This document shows, one piece after another, positions 45,330 to 57,500 of a stretch of DNA of 64,000 bases. Made by a program: the position numbers and the translations under genes. Origin of the DNA: Nansenia antarctica (taxonomy: Eukaryota > Chordata > Actinopteri > Argentiniformes > Microstomatidae). Positions within the stretch are counted from its first letter, which is position 1, and each line of letters starts with the position of its first letter. Location: assembly GCA_963989245.1 (NCBI GenBank), contig OZ022351.1:30229391-30293390 (forward strand), given 5' to 3'. Below the pieces are notes generated by a model. The model was not told the origin of the DNA and ran no database searches. It was given only the letters and a program-made list of their open reading frames with translations.

Positions 45330-45729
45330 GAAGAGTTTCAGTTCAGCAGGAAACCTTAATAAGCATCAGAGAATACACAAGTGAGAAACCATACCAATGC
45401 TCTCAATGTGAGAAGAGTTTCAGTCAAGTTTCAGTATCATATGATATGTACCAAATGCACTTGTTGATTTGGCCACTCCTACTGTTCCCACTATATTGTT
45501 AATGCCATTTCTTTTTTTAAGAGTGGGTGGGTCTGAATAGAAGGGTCTGAATCATTAGGTATTTACATTTTAATAAATTTACTGAACCTTCTCAAAACGT
45601 GTTTTCACTTTGTCATTCTGGGGTATTGTGTGTGGATTGCTGGCAAATTATTTTATTTTAATTGCTTTTAAATCGAGTCTATAACAATGTTACGACCCCA
45701 TATATGGTCTAGGGGATATGGGGTGTAAA

Positions 45730-46577
45730 AATTAAATAAAACCGGCAGGACAAGAATCAGAGGAGATGGGAGATATAAAATAAACAAGATTTATTGTAAA
45801 AAGGTAACATAAACAGGTGTCCGAGAAACACATTAAACTGAAAACTACTCTAGAAAAAGAAAAAGCGAATGAACCTAATGTATAAAGGATAAAGTAATTT
45901 AATTCAATGACCAAGTGGTAACCCTACCTCTAACCCTAACTAACTGATCCAAATACAAATGAGACTAAATTGCTACAAACATACGATTAACAAACACAAC
46001 CTACAAAACTACAGCTGTACTAACAAAACCAACACAAAACAACTCAGGAGTTGTAGTCTGGCCCACTGGCACCATTACAGTGGCTGTGTTCGGAATGGTA
46101 TACTAGCATACTCAATGAGTATATACTCCATACTATGGAAGGTGGATCGTGCCACATTCAAATGCAATACACACATCGGAATGCAATACACACATCGGAA
46201 TGCAATACACGTGTAACACTAAATACAATGCAAAAATACGGCATATTTGTGCCAAAATAAAATCAATGTGTATTACATTTGGTCACGAGTGTATTCCATT
46301 GAGCATGTGTATTACATTTGAGCGCAGCGCATTACATTTGGTCATGAGTGTATTCCATTGAGCATGTGTATTACATTTGAGCGCAGCGTATTACATTTGG
46401 TGATGAGTGTATTTCATTCGAGTGTCGGTGTAATAATTTGCATTGCTTTTCGATATCCGGTGTAATTTGCATTGTATTGCATTCGAGTGTTGGGTACTAA
46501 TTTGAATTGCTTTTCGATATCCGATGTAATTTGCATTGTATTGCATTCCGATGTAGGTACCATATTTTCTTTCCGGT
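45730..46577. other. No gene; AT-rich repeat flank
   Basis: After the zinc-finger duplication comes non-coding DNA. 46085-46140 has a TIR-like TGTGTTCGGAATGGTATACT. 46150-46560 has repeated ACATTTGGTCATGAGTGTAT and TTGCATTGTATTGCATTC motifs, resembling subterminal repeats. Confidence 0.45.
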
Positions 46578-46604
46578 TCCGGCCATAGGTTCTGCCCTTT
46601 CCGG

Positions 46605-47365
46605 CAGTGGAGGCTCCTCCATAGAGGTGGAGGAGGCCTGGCCTCCCCAATAATTTGAGAGAAGAGAGAGAGATTTAAAAAAGCAATAATTATATTTTTT
46701 ATCAGACACACAACATACAATTCAGAACAATACTTCATCCATTTCTAATATTTATCCTGCAGAACAGCACTCATACACGCGTGTGGCGGAAAAAGGTACT
46801 ACACGGAGGCCAGGCCTCCTGTCGGAAAGTGGTTTCTCATAGAAGTCAATGTAATGCAAATTTTTTCATGGCAATATGTGATTGGCCAAATCACTGAAAA
46901 TGGGTGGGCACAGGAGGCCTGGCCTCCGTGTAGTACCTTTTTCCGCCACACGCGTATGAGTGCTGTTCTGCAGGATAAATATTAGAAATGGATGAAGTAT
47001 TGTTCTGAATTGTATATTGTGTGTCTGATTGACATAGTGTTTGAGTGCTTTTGACATGTCATTGATTGTATGTAGTATGTTGTGGTGAATGTTGTGAGCC
47101 TGAGCAGAAGGGACAATAGCTGCTGCAGGCGGACCAGAGATTCATGCCAATTGTTTTGTTTATTTGATGACCCATTGTGCAGGCAATAAAAGCTGCTTCA
47201 TCCACCATCCTGAGAGTGTCCCAATCCCTTCAGTACCGCCAAACACAAATTAATAATTTTTAACAAAGACAGATAAGAAGAACAGGGAACATTCCATCGC
47301 GAGTGAAGCGAGCAAGCGGAAAAAAATTTGGCCTCCTCAATTCTGGAAGTCACCAGCCTCCACTG
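46605..47365. mobile_element. hAT element, TSD CTTTCCGG, in the left TIR
   Basis: Ends CAGTGGAGGCTCCTCC and CACCAGCCTCCACTG; target duplication CTTTCCGG at 46597-46604 and 47366-47373. The centre is an inverted duplication: 46714-46830 pairs with 46905-47025 (CACGCGTGTGGCGGAAAAAG against CTTTTTCCGCCACACGCGTA). No transposase. Confidence 0.94.
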
Positions 47366-47452
47366 CTTTCCGGCCATAGGTAGCGCTATGATTCGCTATG
47401 ATTCGCGATGCCAACGATGACGACGAAGACCCGTTAGTAGATCTGAAACTGT

Positions 47453-47453
<1 letters not shown>

Positions 47454-47490
<37 letters not shown>
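47454..47490. repeat. (GT)n microsatellite
   Basis: GT run immediately inside the left arm of the transposon. Confidence 0.95.
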
Positions 47491-47491
<1 letters not shown>

Positions 47492-47673
47492 CCGCGCGTG
47501 TGACCAATGTGTCACAGTGTGTGTGTTCAAGTGGTATCTTTGTAATCATGACAAGGTAGACATTTCTACACATCTCTGCATTCACACGACAAAACAGTAC
47601 TGTATTGTCTGTTATTGTATCAAACTTGTAGCATGTATCTGATTCGATCAGTGTTGTATTTGTCTAATTCTAG

Positions 47674-50227
47674 GTGCCTATGGATGTTGAACCATGTAAT
47701 GGACCCATGGTGGGCTGTTTATATTGTGGTCAACAATTCATACACTCTATTATTAATGAGCATGTGGACAGTTGTGTGTAAGTTTGACATTTTTGTTATT
47801 TCATATGCCAGTATTTATGAAACAATAGTATTGGTCATTTCAATGTAGTAACCAAATGTCTAAACATTTCTTCCTTTCTTCCGCAAGGGAAACCCCCATG
47901 CCCCCCTCCTCCTCAGGGAGAACCGCCATGCCCCCCTCCTCCTCAGGGAGAACCGCCATGCCCCCCTCCTCCTCAGAGGGAACCCCCATGCCCCCCTCCT
48001 CCTCAGAGGGAACCGCCATGCCCCCCTCCTCCTCAGGGAGAACCGCCATTGCCAAACTCGTAAGCCCCTCAAGCCCCCTTCTATTCATCAGCTTCTATTT
48101 ATTATTGTAGTTGTTATAGTAATATTCTTGCAGTTCTATTTCAAATGGAGTGTGATATTGTTACAAATGGCAAATAGGTGTCAGATATGACAAAAAGCAT
48201 GTTTTGTGCTTATTCATAAAAAACTATTGTGGATGATAAATGAAACTTGTTCTCATCTCACTCCATTTTCCAGGTGGACCAGGGAAGACCCTTTTATTTG
48301 AAGGGGAGGAAAATCATTTTGTGCCATCCACTTCCAAAGTCCTGCTTGACAGTGGGCTTTTTGTGGTTGTGGGCAGAATGATTGGCCATTCTTTTATCCA
48401 CAGGGGTCCCAGGTTGACTGGACTGAGCCAGGCACTATTTGACAACACTCAGCTGTCCTGTCTGGACTGCCCAGACATGGACATACGGGAAATGGTTGAG
48501 ATTGTGAGTTCCATGTTTATTAAAAGATTTTCCCTCCATATCCTTGCTTATCATTTGCATTTGACGACAATGCTGTAATGGTGAACAACATTAATGTAGT
48601 TCGGGATAAGTGCCTGCTAGTAATTGAAATCAAGGGTCAACTGATTGTGTAACAACATGATCATATTTACATGAACAACCTTTTAACAGGATTCGTGCTG
48701 CTTTGTTTGTTTTGTAATTCACAGCTTGATGGCCAGAGAAACCTCAGGGAGGACGAACAGCAAACCCTGCATGACCTGTGCCTGAACTGGGACCTGCCCC
48801 AACTCACTTCTGACAATAGGAAATGGCTGGCTGAGAAGATTCTCATCCATGCAGTAGGTTTCAGTATTTGCTGTTGAATCAATTGCCCTTTGGAGATTGC
48901 TGTTGTAATCGGGTTAGGCTCATGCCTTAACCAAGGCATTGGCCATAGAAGTGGATTCTTCTTCTAATAACTATTATAAATCTTTTTCTTCTAATAACTA
49001 CTGTATTATTGTAGGTCCTTGGCCGGAGAAGGGAGCAGGTGAAACAGCTGAGGAAGGGGCTGAAGGAGTGTCAGGTCCTTTACCTTTTAAAGGAAAGACC
49101 GGAGGCAGTGGAGGTTCTTCTTCCAAGATCGTCAAGCGTAAATGTGGTCCCAGAGGTATTAAAATTCATTCAAGGCATCAAATGGATCAGTGTGTAAGTT
49201 TTAGTGACCATCTAGTGGTAATGTTGAGGTTGCAACCAACTGATTATTTGGCAAAAATTGAATATAATATTCATAAGTATGTTTTAATTAAATTAAATCA
49301 TAATTACACACTGATCAAATATGAATGGTCAATTATTTATCCAAACAAAATTAGTACTACACAATACAGTGCATACTGGCAACTCACTTACAAATACAGT
49401 GAGCACTCGATGCCTCACACCAGTCAATACCTGGCCTTGTCACTCCTTGCATGTCCAAGAGTACAGTATACTCACTATGTCCCATGTTATGGAAGTGTAC
49501 ATGACAGTTTTAACTGGTCCTATAATCCAAATATTTTGAGTAAAATCGTCTTATTTTCATAGATGATTCTAGGGCGAATTGTGTGGCCAACAGCAGAGAG
49601 CGAAGACTCGGACGACGACTACTCCACCAATATCTCGCTACTTGAATGCCGGTGTCGTGTGACTGGGTTCTTGAGGGAATATATTGAGAAAGGTAAGTAA
49701 TCGATTTGTATTGCTATTTATTCTAGACCGTTGTGTACGTGAATGTTCTGTTGTCTGACTTGCAGGTAAATTGAAATGTCCAATTGTATTCGACAGAACA
49801 TTTCAGGGAATGTAGTTACATTTTACAGCACTGTGGATGTCCAGTTGTCAAATAGTCAGTTTGTTAAACGCGTGTCTTTTTTTCTGCAGCCACATCAGAA
49901 GAACTGAACCAGCTTTTGAAGTTCTGGGTAGGGTGGAGTGTTCTGCCAGAAGTACTTCATGTTGAAGTTTGCTCGGTCCAGATGCCCACTTCAGCCACAT
50001 GCTCAGAACTGTTAAAGCTACCTGGTCGCTACACATCCTTCCAGGATTTTTCAAATGATCTTGTGGCTTCTGTGTCCACAACTGACACTGGATTTGGACT
50101 TGGTCACTCCGCCTGCCTGACCCCCAGCCTGTCTGCCGACCACTCCACCTGCTTGACCCCCTGCCTGTCTGCCGACCACTCCGCCTGCCTGACCCCAGCC
50201 TGTCTGCCGACCACTCCGCCTGCCTGA
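47674..50227 (+). CDS. UBZ zinc finger plus HECT-type E3 ubiquitin ligase
   Basis: Exons with GT-AG sites: 47674-47777, 47888-48059, 48274-48503, 48725-48853, 49015-49155, 49563-49692, 49890-50227. Exon 1 has CLYCGQQFIHSIINEHVDSC, a C2HC ubiquitin-binding (UBZ4-like) finger. Exon 2 is a Pro/Ser linker of five 30-bp repeats. Exons 3-7 are HECT: LLFEGEENHFVPSTSKVLLD, GRMIGHSFIHRGP, CPDMDIREMVEI, WLAEKILIHA, and catalytic Cys in PTSATCSELLKLP (codon 50000-50002), then FQDFSNDLVASVSTTDTGFG. This resembles the G2E3-like HECT proteins that are multicopy in fish. Exons 3-7 are phase-consistent and open; the 2-to-3 junction does not keep phase with the sites I chose. The C-terminus runs into a minisatellite, stop 50227. 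First exon not located; MIRDANDDDEDPLVDLKL from 47388 is a candidate. Confidence 0.75.
47888..48059 (+). repeat. 30-bp coding repeat (Pro/Ser linker)
   Basis: Five units of GCCATGCCCCCCTCCTCCTC plus AGGGAGAACC; each encodes the unit PPSSSGRTAM. In phase with the UBZ exon. Confidence 0.88.
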
Positions 50228-51085
50228 CCCCAGCCTGTCTGCCGACCACTCCGCCTGCTTGACCCCCTGCCTGTCTGCCGACCACTCCGCCTGCTTGACC
50301 CCAGCCTGTCTGCCGACCACTCCGCCTGCTTGACCCCCTGCCTGTCTGCCGACCACTCCGCCTGCTTGACCCCCTGCCTGTCTGCCGACCACTCCGCCTG
50401 CTTGACCCCAGCCTGTCTGCCGACCACTCCGCCTGCTTGACCCCCAGCCTGTCTGCCGACCACTCCGCCTGCTTGACCCCAGCCTGTCTGCCGACCACTC
50501 CGCCTGCTTGACCCCCTGCCTGTCTGCCGACCACTCCGCCTGCTTGACCCCCTGCCTGTCTGCCGACCACTCCGCCTGCTTGACCCCAGCCTGTCTGCCG
50601 ACCACTCCGCCTGCTTGACCCCCAGCCTGTCTGCCGACCACTCCGCCTGCTTGACCCCAGCCTGTCTGCCGACCACTCCGCCTGCTTGACCCCCTGCCTG
50701 TCTGCCGACCACTCCGCCTGCTTGACCCCCTGCCTGTCTGCCGACCACTCCGCCTGCTTGACCCCAGCCTGTCTGCCGACCACTCCGCCTGCTTGACCCC
50801 CTGCCTGTCTGCCGACCACTCCGCCTGCTTGACCCCCTGCCTGTCTGCCGACCACTCCGCCTGCTTGACCCCCTGCCTGTCTGCCGACCACTCCGCCTGC
50901 TTGACCCCCAGCCTGTCTGCCGACCACTCCGCCTGCTTGACCCCCTGCCTGTCTGCCGACCACTCCGCCTGCTTGACCCCCAGCCTGTCTGCCGACCACT
51001 CCACCTGCTTGACCCCCTGCCTGTCTGCCGACCACTCCGCCTGCTTGACCCCCAGCCTGTCTGCCGACCACTCCGCCTGCTTGAA
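50104..51085. repeat. 32/33-bp minisatellite at the HECT 3' end
   Basis: About thirty copies of CTGTCTGCCGACCACTCCGC plus CTGCTTGACCCC(C/A)(T/G)GC. Two unit variants of different length (CCCCAGCC, CCCCCTGCC, CCCCCAGCC) are arranged in repeated blocks of about six units, so higher-order duplication occurred. Long frames on the minus strand are artefacts. Confidence 0.95.
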
Positions 51086-51096
51086 TGCCGGTGGTG

Positions 51097-51174
51097 CCAA
51101 TGTGTCACAGTGTGTGTTCAAGTGGTATCTTTGTAATCATGACAAGGTAGACATTTCTACACATCTCTGCATTC
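51097..51174 (+). repeat. Copy of 47504-47583 beyond the minisatellite
   Basis: CCAATGTGTCACAGTGTGTG then TTCAAGTGGTATCTTTGTAA and CATTTCTACACATCTCTGCA are the same as 47504-47583 except for one GT. The pair flanks the HECT gene in direct orientation. Confidence 0.93.
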
Positions 51175-51864
51175 TCTGTGCCATTATGCTTGTTAATTAT
51201 TTTAATTCGTTAGAGTAAACTAATAGGTATGAAATGAAAAAAAGATTCATTACCTTTAGCTATGGTTAATGTAATAGGGTCAACCATTACATATCTTCTC
51301 CTATTATCTTTTATCACTTTCTCTTCAGAGAATGGTAGAGATGTATTAATTACTATGGCCACACCCCTCTTCTTACCATATGACGCATGAAATACTTGGT
51401 TTACCAAATCCTTTCTCAATGTTTTGTAGTCTTCCTCAATCAGATGTGTTTTTTTGTAGTAAAGCAACACGATTTAATGAAATGCAATTAATTTATTGTA
51501 AATCAATACAGCATGAAACCATATTTACATAAAAATGGATTGACCATACACAAACAAAAACGTATTCATTCACAAATTAGCTGGAATCAAGTAAAAACAT
51601 TGTGTAGGTTAACCGAAATATAGCATGTGTACATATACATATATATCTTATTTGGGAAATGTTTGGGGCCTGTAGCCACATCTAACCCACGCCCATGGAG
51701 AGGATGGACTGACTCAGACAGCATGCACGTGTCAAAAGCCCCTCCCTCTGACATGACTCTAACTCTAGCTAGATCCAGACTCTAGCTGGAAGGAATAAGT
51801 GAATAAGGCCATCGGTCATCCACCGTTATCATTTGGGGTAATGTGACCAACATGTAGTTCACAC
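51175..51864. other. Spacer between the convergent genes
   Basis: AT-rich; an 86-codon minus frame (51470-51210) ends the only open stretch and has no family resemblance I can support. Confidence 0.4.
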
Positions 51865-51944
51865 CACCGCTGGACTGGCCATACAATCTTTCTGCCCGCT
51901 GGCAGATGGGCCGCGCTAGTTTTGGGCCGGTCGGGCCGCCTGAC

Positions 51945-51975
<31 letters not shown>

Positions 51976-52139
51976 AAAAAAAACTAGCTCGGCCCAAAAT
52001 AGCGCGGCATCAACTAACGCTGAATCAAGCGGCGGCCCCCGTTTATACTAACACATGGGCTGGCCCAATCACATGCTTAGGCCCTGCTGTCCATCGGCCC
52101 CCTCCCCCACTCTGATCCCTCGGCCGACAACCCAAGTAC

Positions 52140-53130
52140 AGTGTCATAGATAGATAGATAGACTTTATTTGTCATTGCTACAGTACAGGTACCAAACAAC
52201 GAAATTTAGGAGGGGAGGCTCCCCTGGTGTTTAGGAAAGGAAAAAGAAACACATTTTAGAAAAAGCATAGATGCATAAAATCACAAGAAGGTAAGGAGCT
52301 GGTTTACATCAATAAAGGCTATGTACACAATCCACTGTACTATACTGCACAGATAGTCAACTAGGGTTGTCATATTGCACAAGAAAGTCTTTTTTCACAT
52401 TATTTTAAAGTGTCACAGTTTGCAGGCTTGAAAATGTACATGTTTGTGCCTCAGCACTAGCTGCCATACAATCCGTCCGGACTGTCCTGGGCCCAGAACT
52501 TAGGCCTTTTCTGTGTTCAGGGCCTTGACGGCCCTGTGGTAGAAGCTGTTCTTCAGTCTGTTTGTCTTAGCGGCCGGGGTCCTGTACCTCCTGTTCGAGG
52601 GCAGCTTGACAAAGTGTTCGTGCCCAGGGTGGGTCGGGTCCTTGGAGATCTTGGAGGCCCTCCTGAGACAGCGTGTTTTGTACAGCTCCTCCAGAGAGGG
52701 GAGGGGGGCGCCGGTGATCTTCTGTGCTGTTCTCACGACTCTCTGTAGCTCGTTTCTCTCCGCTGTTGTGCAGCTGTGGAACCAGTTGGAGATGCCGAAG
52801 GTGAGGATGCTCTCCACTGCGCCGTGGTAGAAGGCCACCAGTATCTCCTTCTTGTTGTGTTGTTTCCTGAGGCATCTCAGGGTGTATAGCCGCTGTTGTG
52901 CCCTCTTGATGGTGCCTTTAGTGTTGTCCTTCCAGGCCAGGTCATCCCGCATGTTGTGTCCCAGGAATCGGAGGGTTGAGACTATCTCCACGCTCTCTCC
53001 GTCGATGAGCAGGGGCAGGATCTCGGACTTTTTCCTCCTGAAGTCTACGATGAATTCCTGGGTCTTTGACTTGTTTAGCAGCAGGTTGTTAACCTTGCAC
53101 AGCTTGCTCAATTGCTCTACCTCATGTTCG
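52140..53130 (-). mobile_element. 5'-truncated jockey-group LINE in the hAT
   Basis: The minus frame 53111-52500 is open: VNNLLLNKSKTQEFIVDFRR, STLRFLGHNMRDDLAWKDN, FYHGAVESILTFGISNWFHS, CTTAERNELQRVVRTAQKIT, SNRRYRTPAAKTNRLKNSFY. This is the C-terminal end of a reverse transcriptase (Rex1/CR1/L2-like). The tail at 52142-52175 is (GATA)n plus GACTTTATTTGTCATTG, the family whose fragments appear at 731 and 2508. Confidence 0.88.
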
Positions 53131-53360
53131 TAGATAAGATAGTGAAAGGGGGTGCCCAGAAAATTAGGGAGAAAAAAAGTAAGAAGCTAGCAGAGGATGC
53201 CTCAAAATGTCAGAAACTGACAGATATGTTCTCTGCATCGACTGTGGGGGCTAGGCCTACTACAGCTGCGGCTGCCACAGCAACATCTTTACCGCTAACT
53301 AACGTTAGCACTGATGTGCCGTTAGCAATTGAGGAGGAGACAGAGGACACAGCTAGAGAG
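53130..53360 (+). pseudogene. hAT transposase N-terminal exon fragment
   Basis: KGGAQKIREKKSKKLAEDAS, then KCQKLTDMFSAS and an Ala/Thr-rich stretch ending TAREV before GTAAGC. It parallels the intact exon at 56896-57216. The start codon region was displaced by the LINE. Confidence 0.65.
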
Positions 53361-54521
53361 GTAAGCAATGTTGTTACTTGGTTTTACAAAAGCAAAGTTA
53401 TGTTAGTCGCTTGCATTGACCAGATTAAGGGAGCAGCAGCAGAGAATGTCTTATGACTTATGCTAACCCGTACAGGCAGCATGATTGCATTGCGCTTCAC
53501 CAGGACTTGGCTGGAATTCATGCACACACAATGATCTCTCTCGTGGTGTAACGTTAGTGCTGCTTGGCTGTGGACTCTATAGCTAACGTTAGATGGGGGT
53601 GTTCTGCATTTTGTTGCTAGCTAGCAAGTTGAGGTATCACTGTCACTGACATAAATGCAATACCAACAATGGGTGTTAATAATGCTTTTTATTTGGAAAA
53701 AAAAGATATTAAAAAAAAATCTACACTAGCCTAGTTCAGAACTAATGAATGCTTTTTATTGCATGGAGAAATAAAACTCATGCAGTCTGCAACCCAATAA
53801 TGTTGTCTTGCAACCTTCCATTTGAAATGACTGGGCTTCTGGTGTAACATAATGCAATCATGCAGCCTGTGTGTACATGTAAATGAGAACTTTGCTGATT
53901 TTGACAACCAGTTAGTTTACTTCTCTGTCCATGTCTTGTTGAACCAGGTTGAGCTGCTGCTGCCCTCCCCAGAAAAGCAGAGTGTCAGGGAAAGAGAGGA
54001 AAAGGAGAGAGAAAAAGATGAAACAGAGGAAACAGAGTGCCACGTTCAGGACTTCAATTACTTTGCCTGTCCTGAGCCTTCCATGCTAGATCACTTTTTA
54101 GATTAGGTCGATAGATTTTTAGATTATTAGTCTTTCAGACTGCCAGCATGTTGATCGGCGGTGTCGGACCGATTGTGTTGGGCCGGTCTGAGCCACATGG
54201 CAGGGCCTAATTTTTGTCCCAGTCCAGCCCTGGTTCACACTACTGTTCAGATTCAGTTTTATATTTGCGACTGCAAGCACACTAATTAATCAATCACTCT
54301 TCCGAACTGGGAGCCTTGAAACTTGCGCACACAGGGATGCCAAGATTGTCCTTGACCTCTAACAGAAATAAATCATAATCAATTTTAAGTTCAAATTCAA
54401 ACAAAAATATTTCCAGCAATTCATGACGTTCTTCTTCGTCTTCAATCAGTGTCAATTTAGCCTCTATTTCCTCTCTCTGTATTTTGTCCAATTGCAGAAA
54501 AGCAGGCTCCTGGACCTTCCC

Positions 54522-57500
54522 TTACAGCCGGTGGGCGTTCTTGTTCATCCACTCCGCTCCCAGGAGGGTGGACTTGCCACGGTCTACAAGACAAAAACTG
54601 TTTAAAGTCCTCTTACAGTGGTCCATAGAAACAGTTCTACAGCCAGTGGTGTAGTGGCACCGTTTTCATATAAGGTTATAGTAATATACAGTACTGGTGA
54701 AGAGAAACATACCCAAGTTGTCGTCTTCTGTCCTCTTTTTCTTGTCTTCCTCTTGCATTGTTGCGGCATAGCTGTGGTCATTTCTTATGGCATTGCTGCC
54801 CACCACACTGTCAGACCGCTCACACTGAAAGAATAAAATGCATGGTGCAATCACAACTATTGAACTAATACACAATAGTAGGCTACCTGCTTAGAGGTGT
54901 TGATGCTCATTATGATGCCCCTCAAATGGACATCCCAGTCGTTCTGTCCCTCCCCACAGTACTTGGCAAGCGCAGTCTTCACGGTGCGGTTTGTGCGCTC
55001 GTCCTGTCCATTGGCCTGGGGGTGGTAGGGTGACGTGATGCAGTGTTTGACACCCAGAGCCTCAAAAACACCACGGTTGACCTGCAGATGCATTAGTGTA
55101 TGCAATTAAATTAGATTAAATTACAATTATCAAATGTCACACATCACAAACACTGTGTCTTATATAGATAACTGTACCTCATTCACAAATTCCCGTCCTT
55201 GGTCGGTAATGATCCTCTCTACCAGTCCAAAGTCAAGAAGAATGTTAACTATCTTCCTGGACACCTCATTGGCTGTTTTGGTGTAGAGGGTTTTTGCCAC
55301 AGCCCACTTGGTGAAGAGGTCGGTTGCAGTCAGAATGTATCTGCAATGAAAAATGCAGATTGTTCTCCATTAGCTACAGCATTGCAGCAGCTATTCCTCA
55401 TGGGGTCCCCCCAAAACTTGCTTCATAACTTTTATTGACTTATCCAATACATGATGTCAGCTTATCTCACTAGCTTTAACCAAAAGGGGTTACACATACT
55501 TCTGCCCAACATTCAGTAGCTACCTTTTGCCCTTTGCAGTGGTGGGAAGTGGACCAATGAGATCAATCCCCAGGACACTCCATGCCTCTTTCACTTGGAT
55601 GGGATGGAGTACAGGTGCAACTGTCTTTATTGTCTCATGATGTTGACAGCGGGGGCACTCATCAACCTTTAAAACAGTGGCATTTCAGAGGAAATTATCT
55701 AGAGTCAGAGAATTCTTGATGTGGTTGAGGCGTCATGTTGGTGGTGGTGGTCAGCTGCTGGGCTTAGTGCCTTAGGTGCAGAACCGCTGTGGTTGAGGGG
55801 CTGCGGCCTGTATGATGGTCTGGGTGTTCCAGTGCAGAATCAGATTGTGGTCAGTATGAGAATTACACAAGAGTTGGAGATCTTTGAGTAAAAGATCATT
55901 GCTAATGGGCAGTGTATAAATTACAATGTTCACACACACCATGCACTAATAACATCAAAAACTCACCCATTTTGTGACATCCTCCCGCAAGGTGGACCAG
56001 AGGTAGGACGCCGTCACCTTCTCCAGCGTTCGGCGTCTCCCTGGATGACCCCCAGTCCCATGGTTGTCGTGGCACTCCTTCAGATCAAATCAAACTTAAT
56101 TTGTATAGCCCATTTATCACAAACATGTGACACAATGTGCTTCACAGAGAGCAAAGAAGATAAAACAACAATAGTACAGATGAAACAACAATAAAGACAG
56201 ACATTTAAAAGGTGAGATTGAATAAGTAGGTTTTGAGGTCTCCAACAATGATAATCTTGTCATAATTGGGAAAGATGATGGACAAGAACTCAAGTCAGAT
56301 AAGAAAGTTACCATCAGGACATCACGAACTCCATCTTTGTTGCACACCACCAAGCGATGTTTGTCCTTGTATTTGTCCTTGTAGTACAACTCCTCACCTG
56401 ATGCAGCAGGAAAATACAGCATTCATTTAGAAGTGCAAATATAAAGCCACTGGAAACAGGTTTTATGCACACAATAGTTAGCAGATGCTTAATGAGACAC
56501 TCAATTTTGATACAGGCCAGGGCTGGACTGGCCATCTGGCATACCGGGCATTTGCCCGGTGGGCCGCGGTAGTTTTGGGCCGAGCCGACCGGCATAACAT
56601 TTTTTTATTTTTATTTTTTTTACCAGCCGGCCCGGCCGAAAGCTACCATCGAACGGCCCATAAATCGAAAGCTACCATTGGACGGCCCATAAATCAGGGA
56701 CAGCGGCCCATTGGTCGATTTTCTATACAGACACTGGGCTGGCCCAATCAACAGAGAGAAGGGGGGGGGGGGTCAGGGGTCACGCACGCACGCAGCACCA
56801 GACCTCCGTCTCAGTTTCGCGGTAGTTTTGGGCCGAGCCTGCCGGCAAAATACATTTAGTTAGCCTGGATAGTTACTAGATAGATACTAAGAGAGATGGA
56901 GCGCAAAAGCACACTAAAACGGAAGGGAGGCTGGGAAAAACTTAGGGAGAAAAACAAAAAGAAACTCGAGGCAGATGCTGCCAAATGTGTAAACATTAGG
57001 GACATGTTTGCTGCACCCTCAAGTTTACCACAGCAGCAACAGCAACAGGTTGAAGAGGAGGCTGGCAGGGAGGAGCGGGAGCAGGGTACAGATACAGAGG
57101 ATAGAGAGGATACAGAAGAAGCGGGGCCGAGTCAGCCTGTGGAACCAGCCTGTGGAAAAAAAAATCTAGAACAACAAGGCTGCGTTCGTAAATTCGCTCT
57201 GGAATCTGATCACTGAGTACACTGGTCTACTTGCACTGGTACCATTGCTTACTGTATGTAGTCGTCTTTGTAGTGGTTTGGGGGAATATTACAGTTTGTC
57301 ATATGACTGTACAGCACAGTATATAAGACGAGTATATAAGGCAAGTATTTTTGTGCTGGTGGGTGTGGTCCGACCGATTGGGGTGGGCCTGTCTGGGCCA
57401 AAAATGCCAGGGCCTAATTTTTGTCCCAGTCCAGCCCTGATACAGGCCTATGCATTTTCGCCATTTTCGACATTTCAAGCAGTGGCTTCAAGAGTGGATA

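Larger units (their letters stand above)
42600..45720 (+). repeat. Tandem duplication of a ~1510-bp zinc-finger unit
   Basis: The unit includes L2 tail, intron end, zinc-finger exon and a Tc1-like 3' relic. Acceptors lie at 42755 and 44265, exactly 1510 apart, and downstream landmarks (TTTCAGTATCATATGATATG; GTTACGACCCCATATGGTCT) recur with similar spacing. Confidence 0.9.
51865..54232 (+). mobile_element. hAT element, TSD GTTCACAC
   Basis: Ends CACCGCTGGACTGGCC and CCCAGTCCAGCCCTG; target duplication GTTCACAC at 51857-51864 and 54233-54240. Same family as 56518-57439 (shared GGGCCTAATTTTTGTCCC right end). A frame beyond the LINE (53130-53360) reads KIREKKSKKLAEDASKCQKL then TDMFSAS, the N-terminus of a ZMYM1-type hAT transposase; a LINE (52140-53130) sits immediately before it. 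The catalytic part is missing. Confidence 0.92.

Noticed and set aside
46578..46604. Target duplication of the 11.3-kb element (GGT on both sides)
   Set aside because: Flanks CTTTCCGGT and TCTGGTAGG share only a few bases at an offset, and a further MITE-like sequence abuts the right side; not enough to claim.
50051..51121. Very long open frames on the minus strand (330-400 codons)
   Set aside because: They translate the 32/33-bp minisatellite; composition is a repeat of GRQAGGQAGGVV-type units and no family or start context supports a gene.
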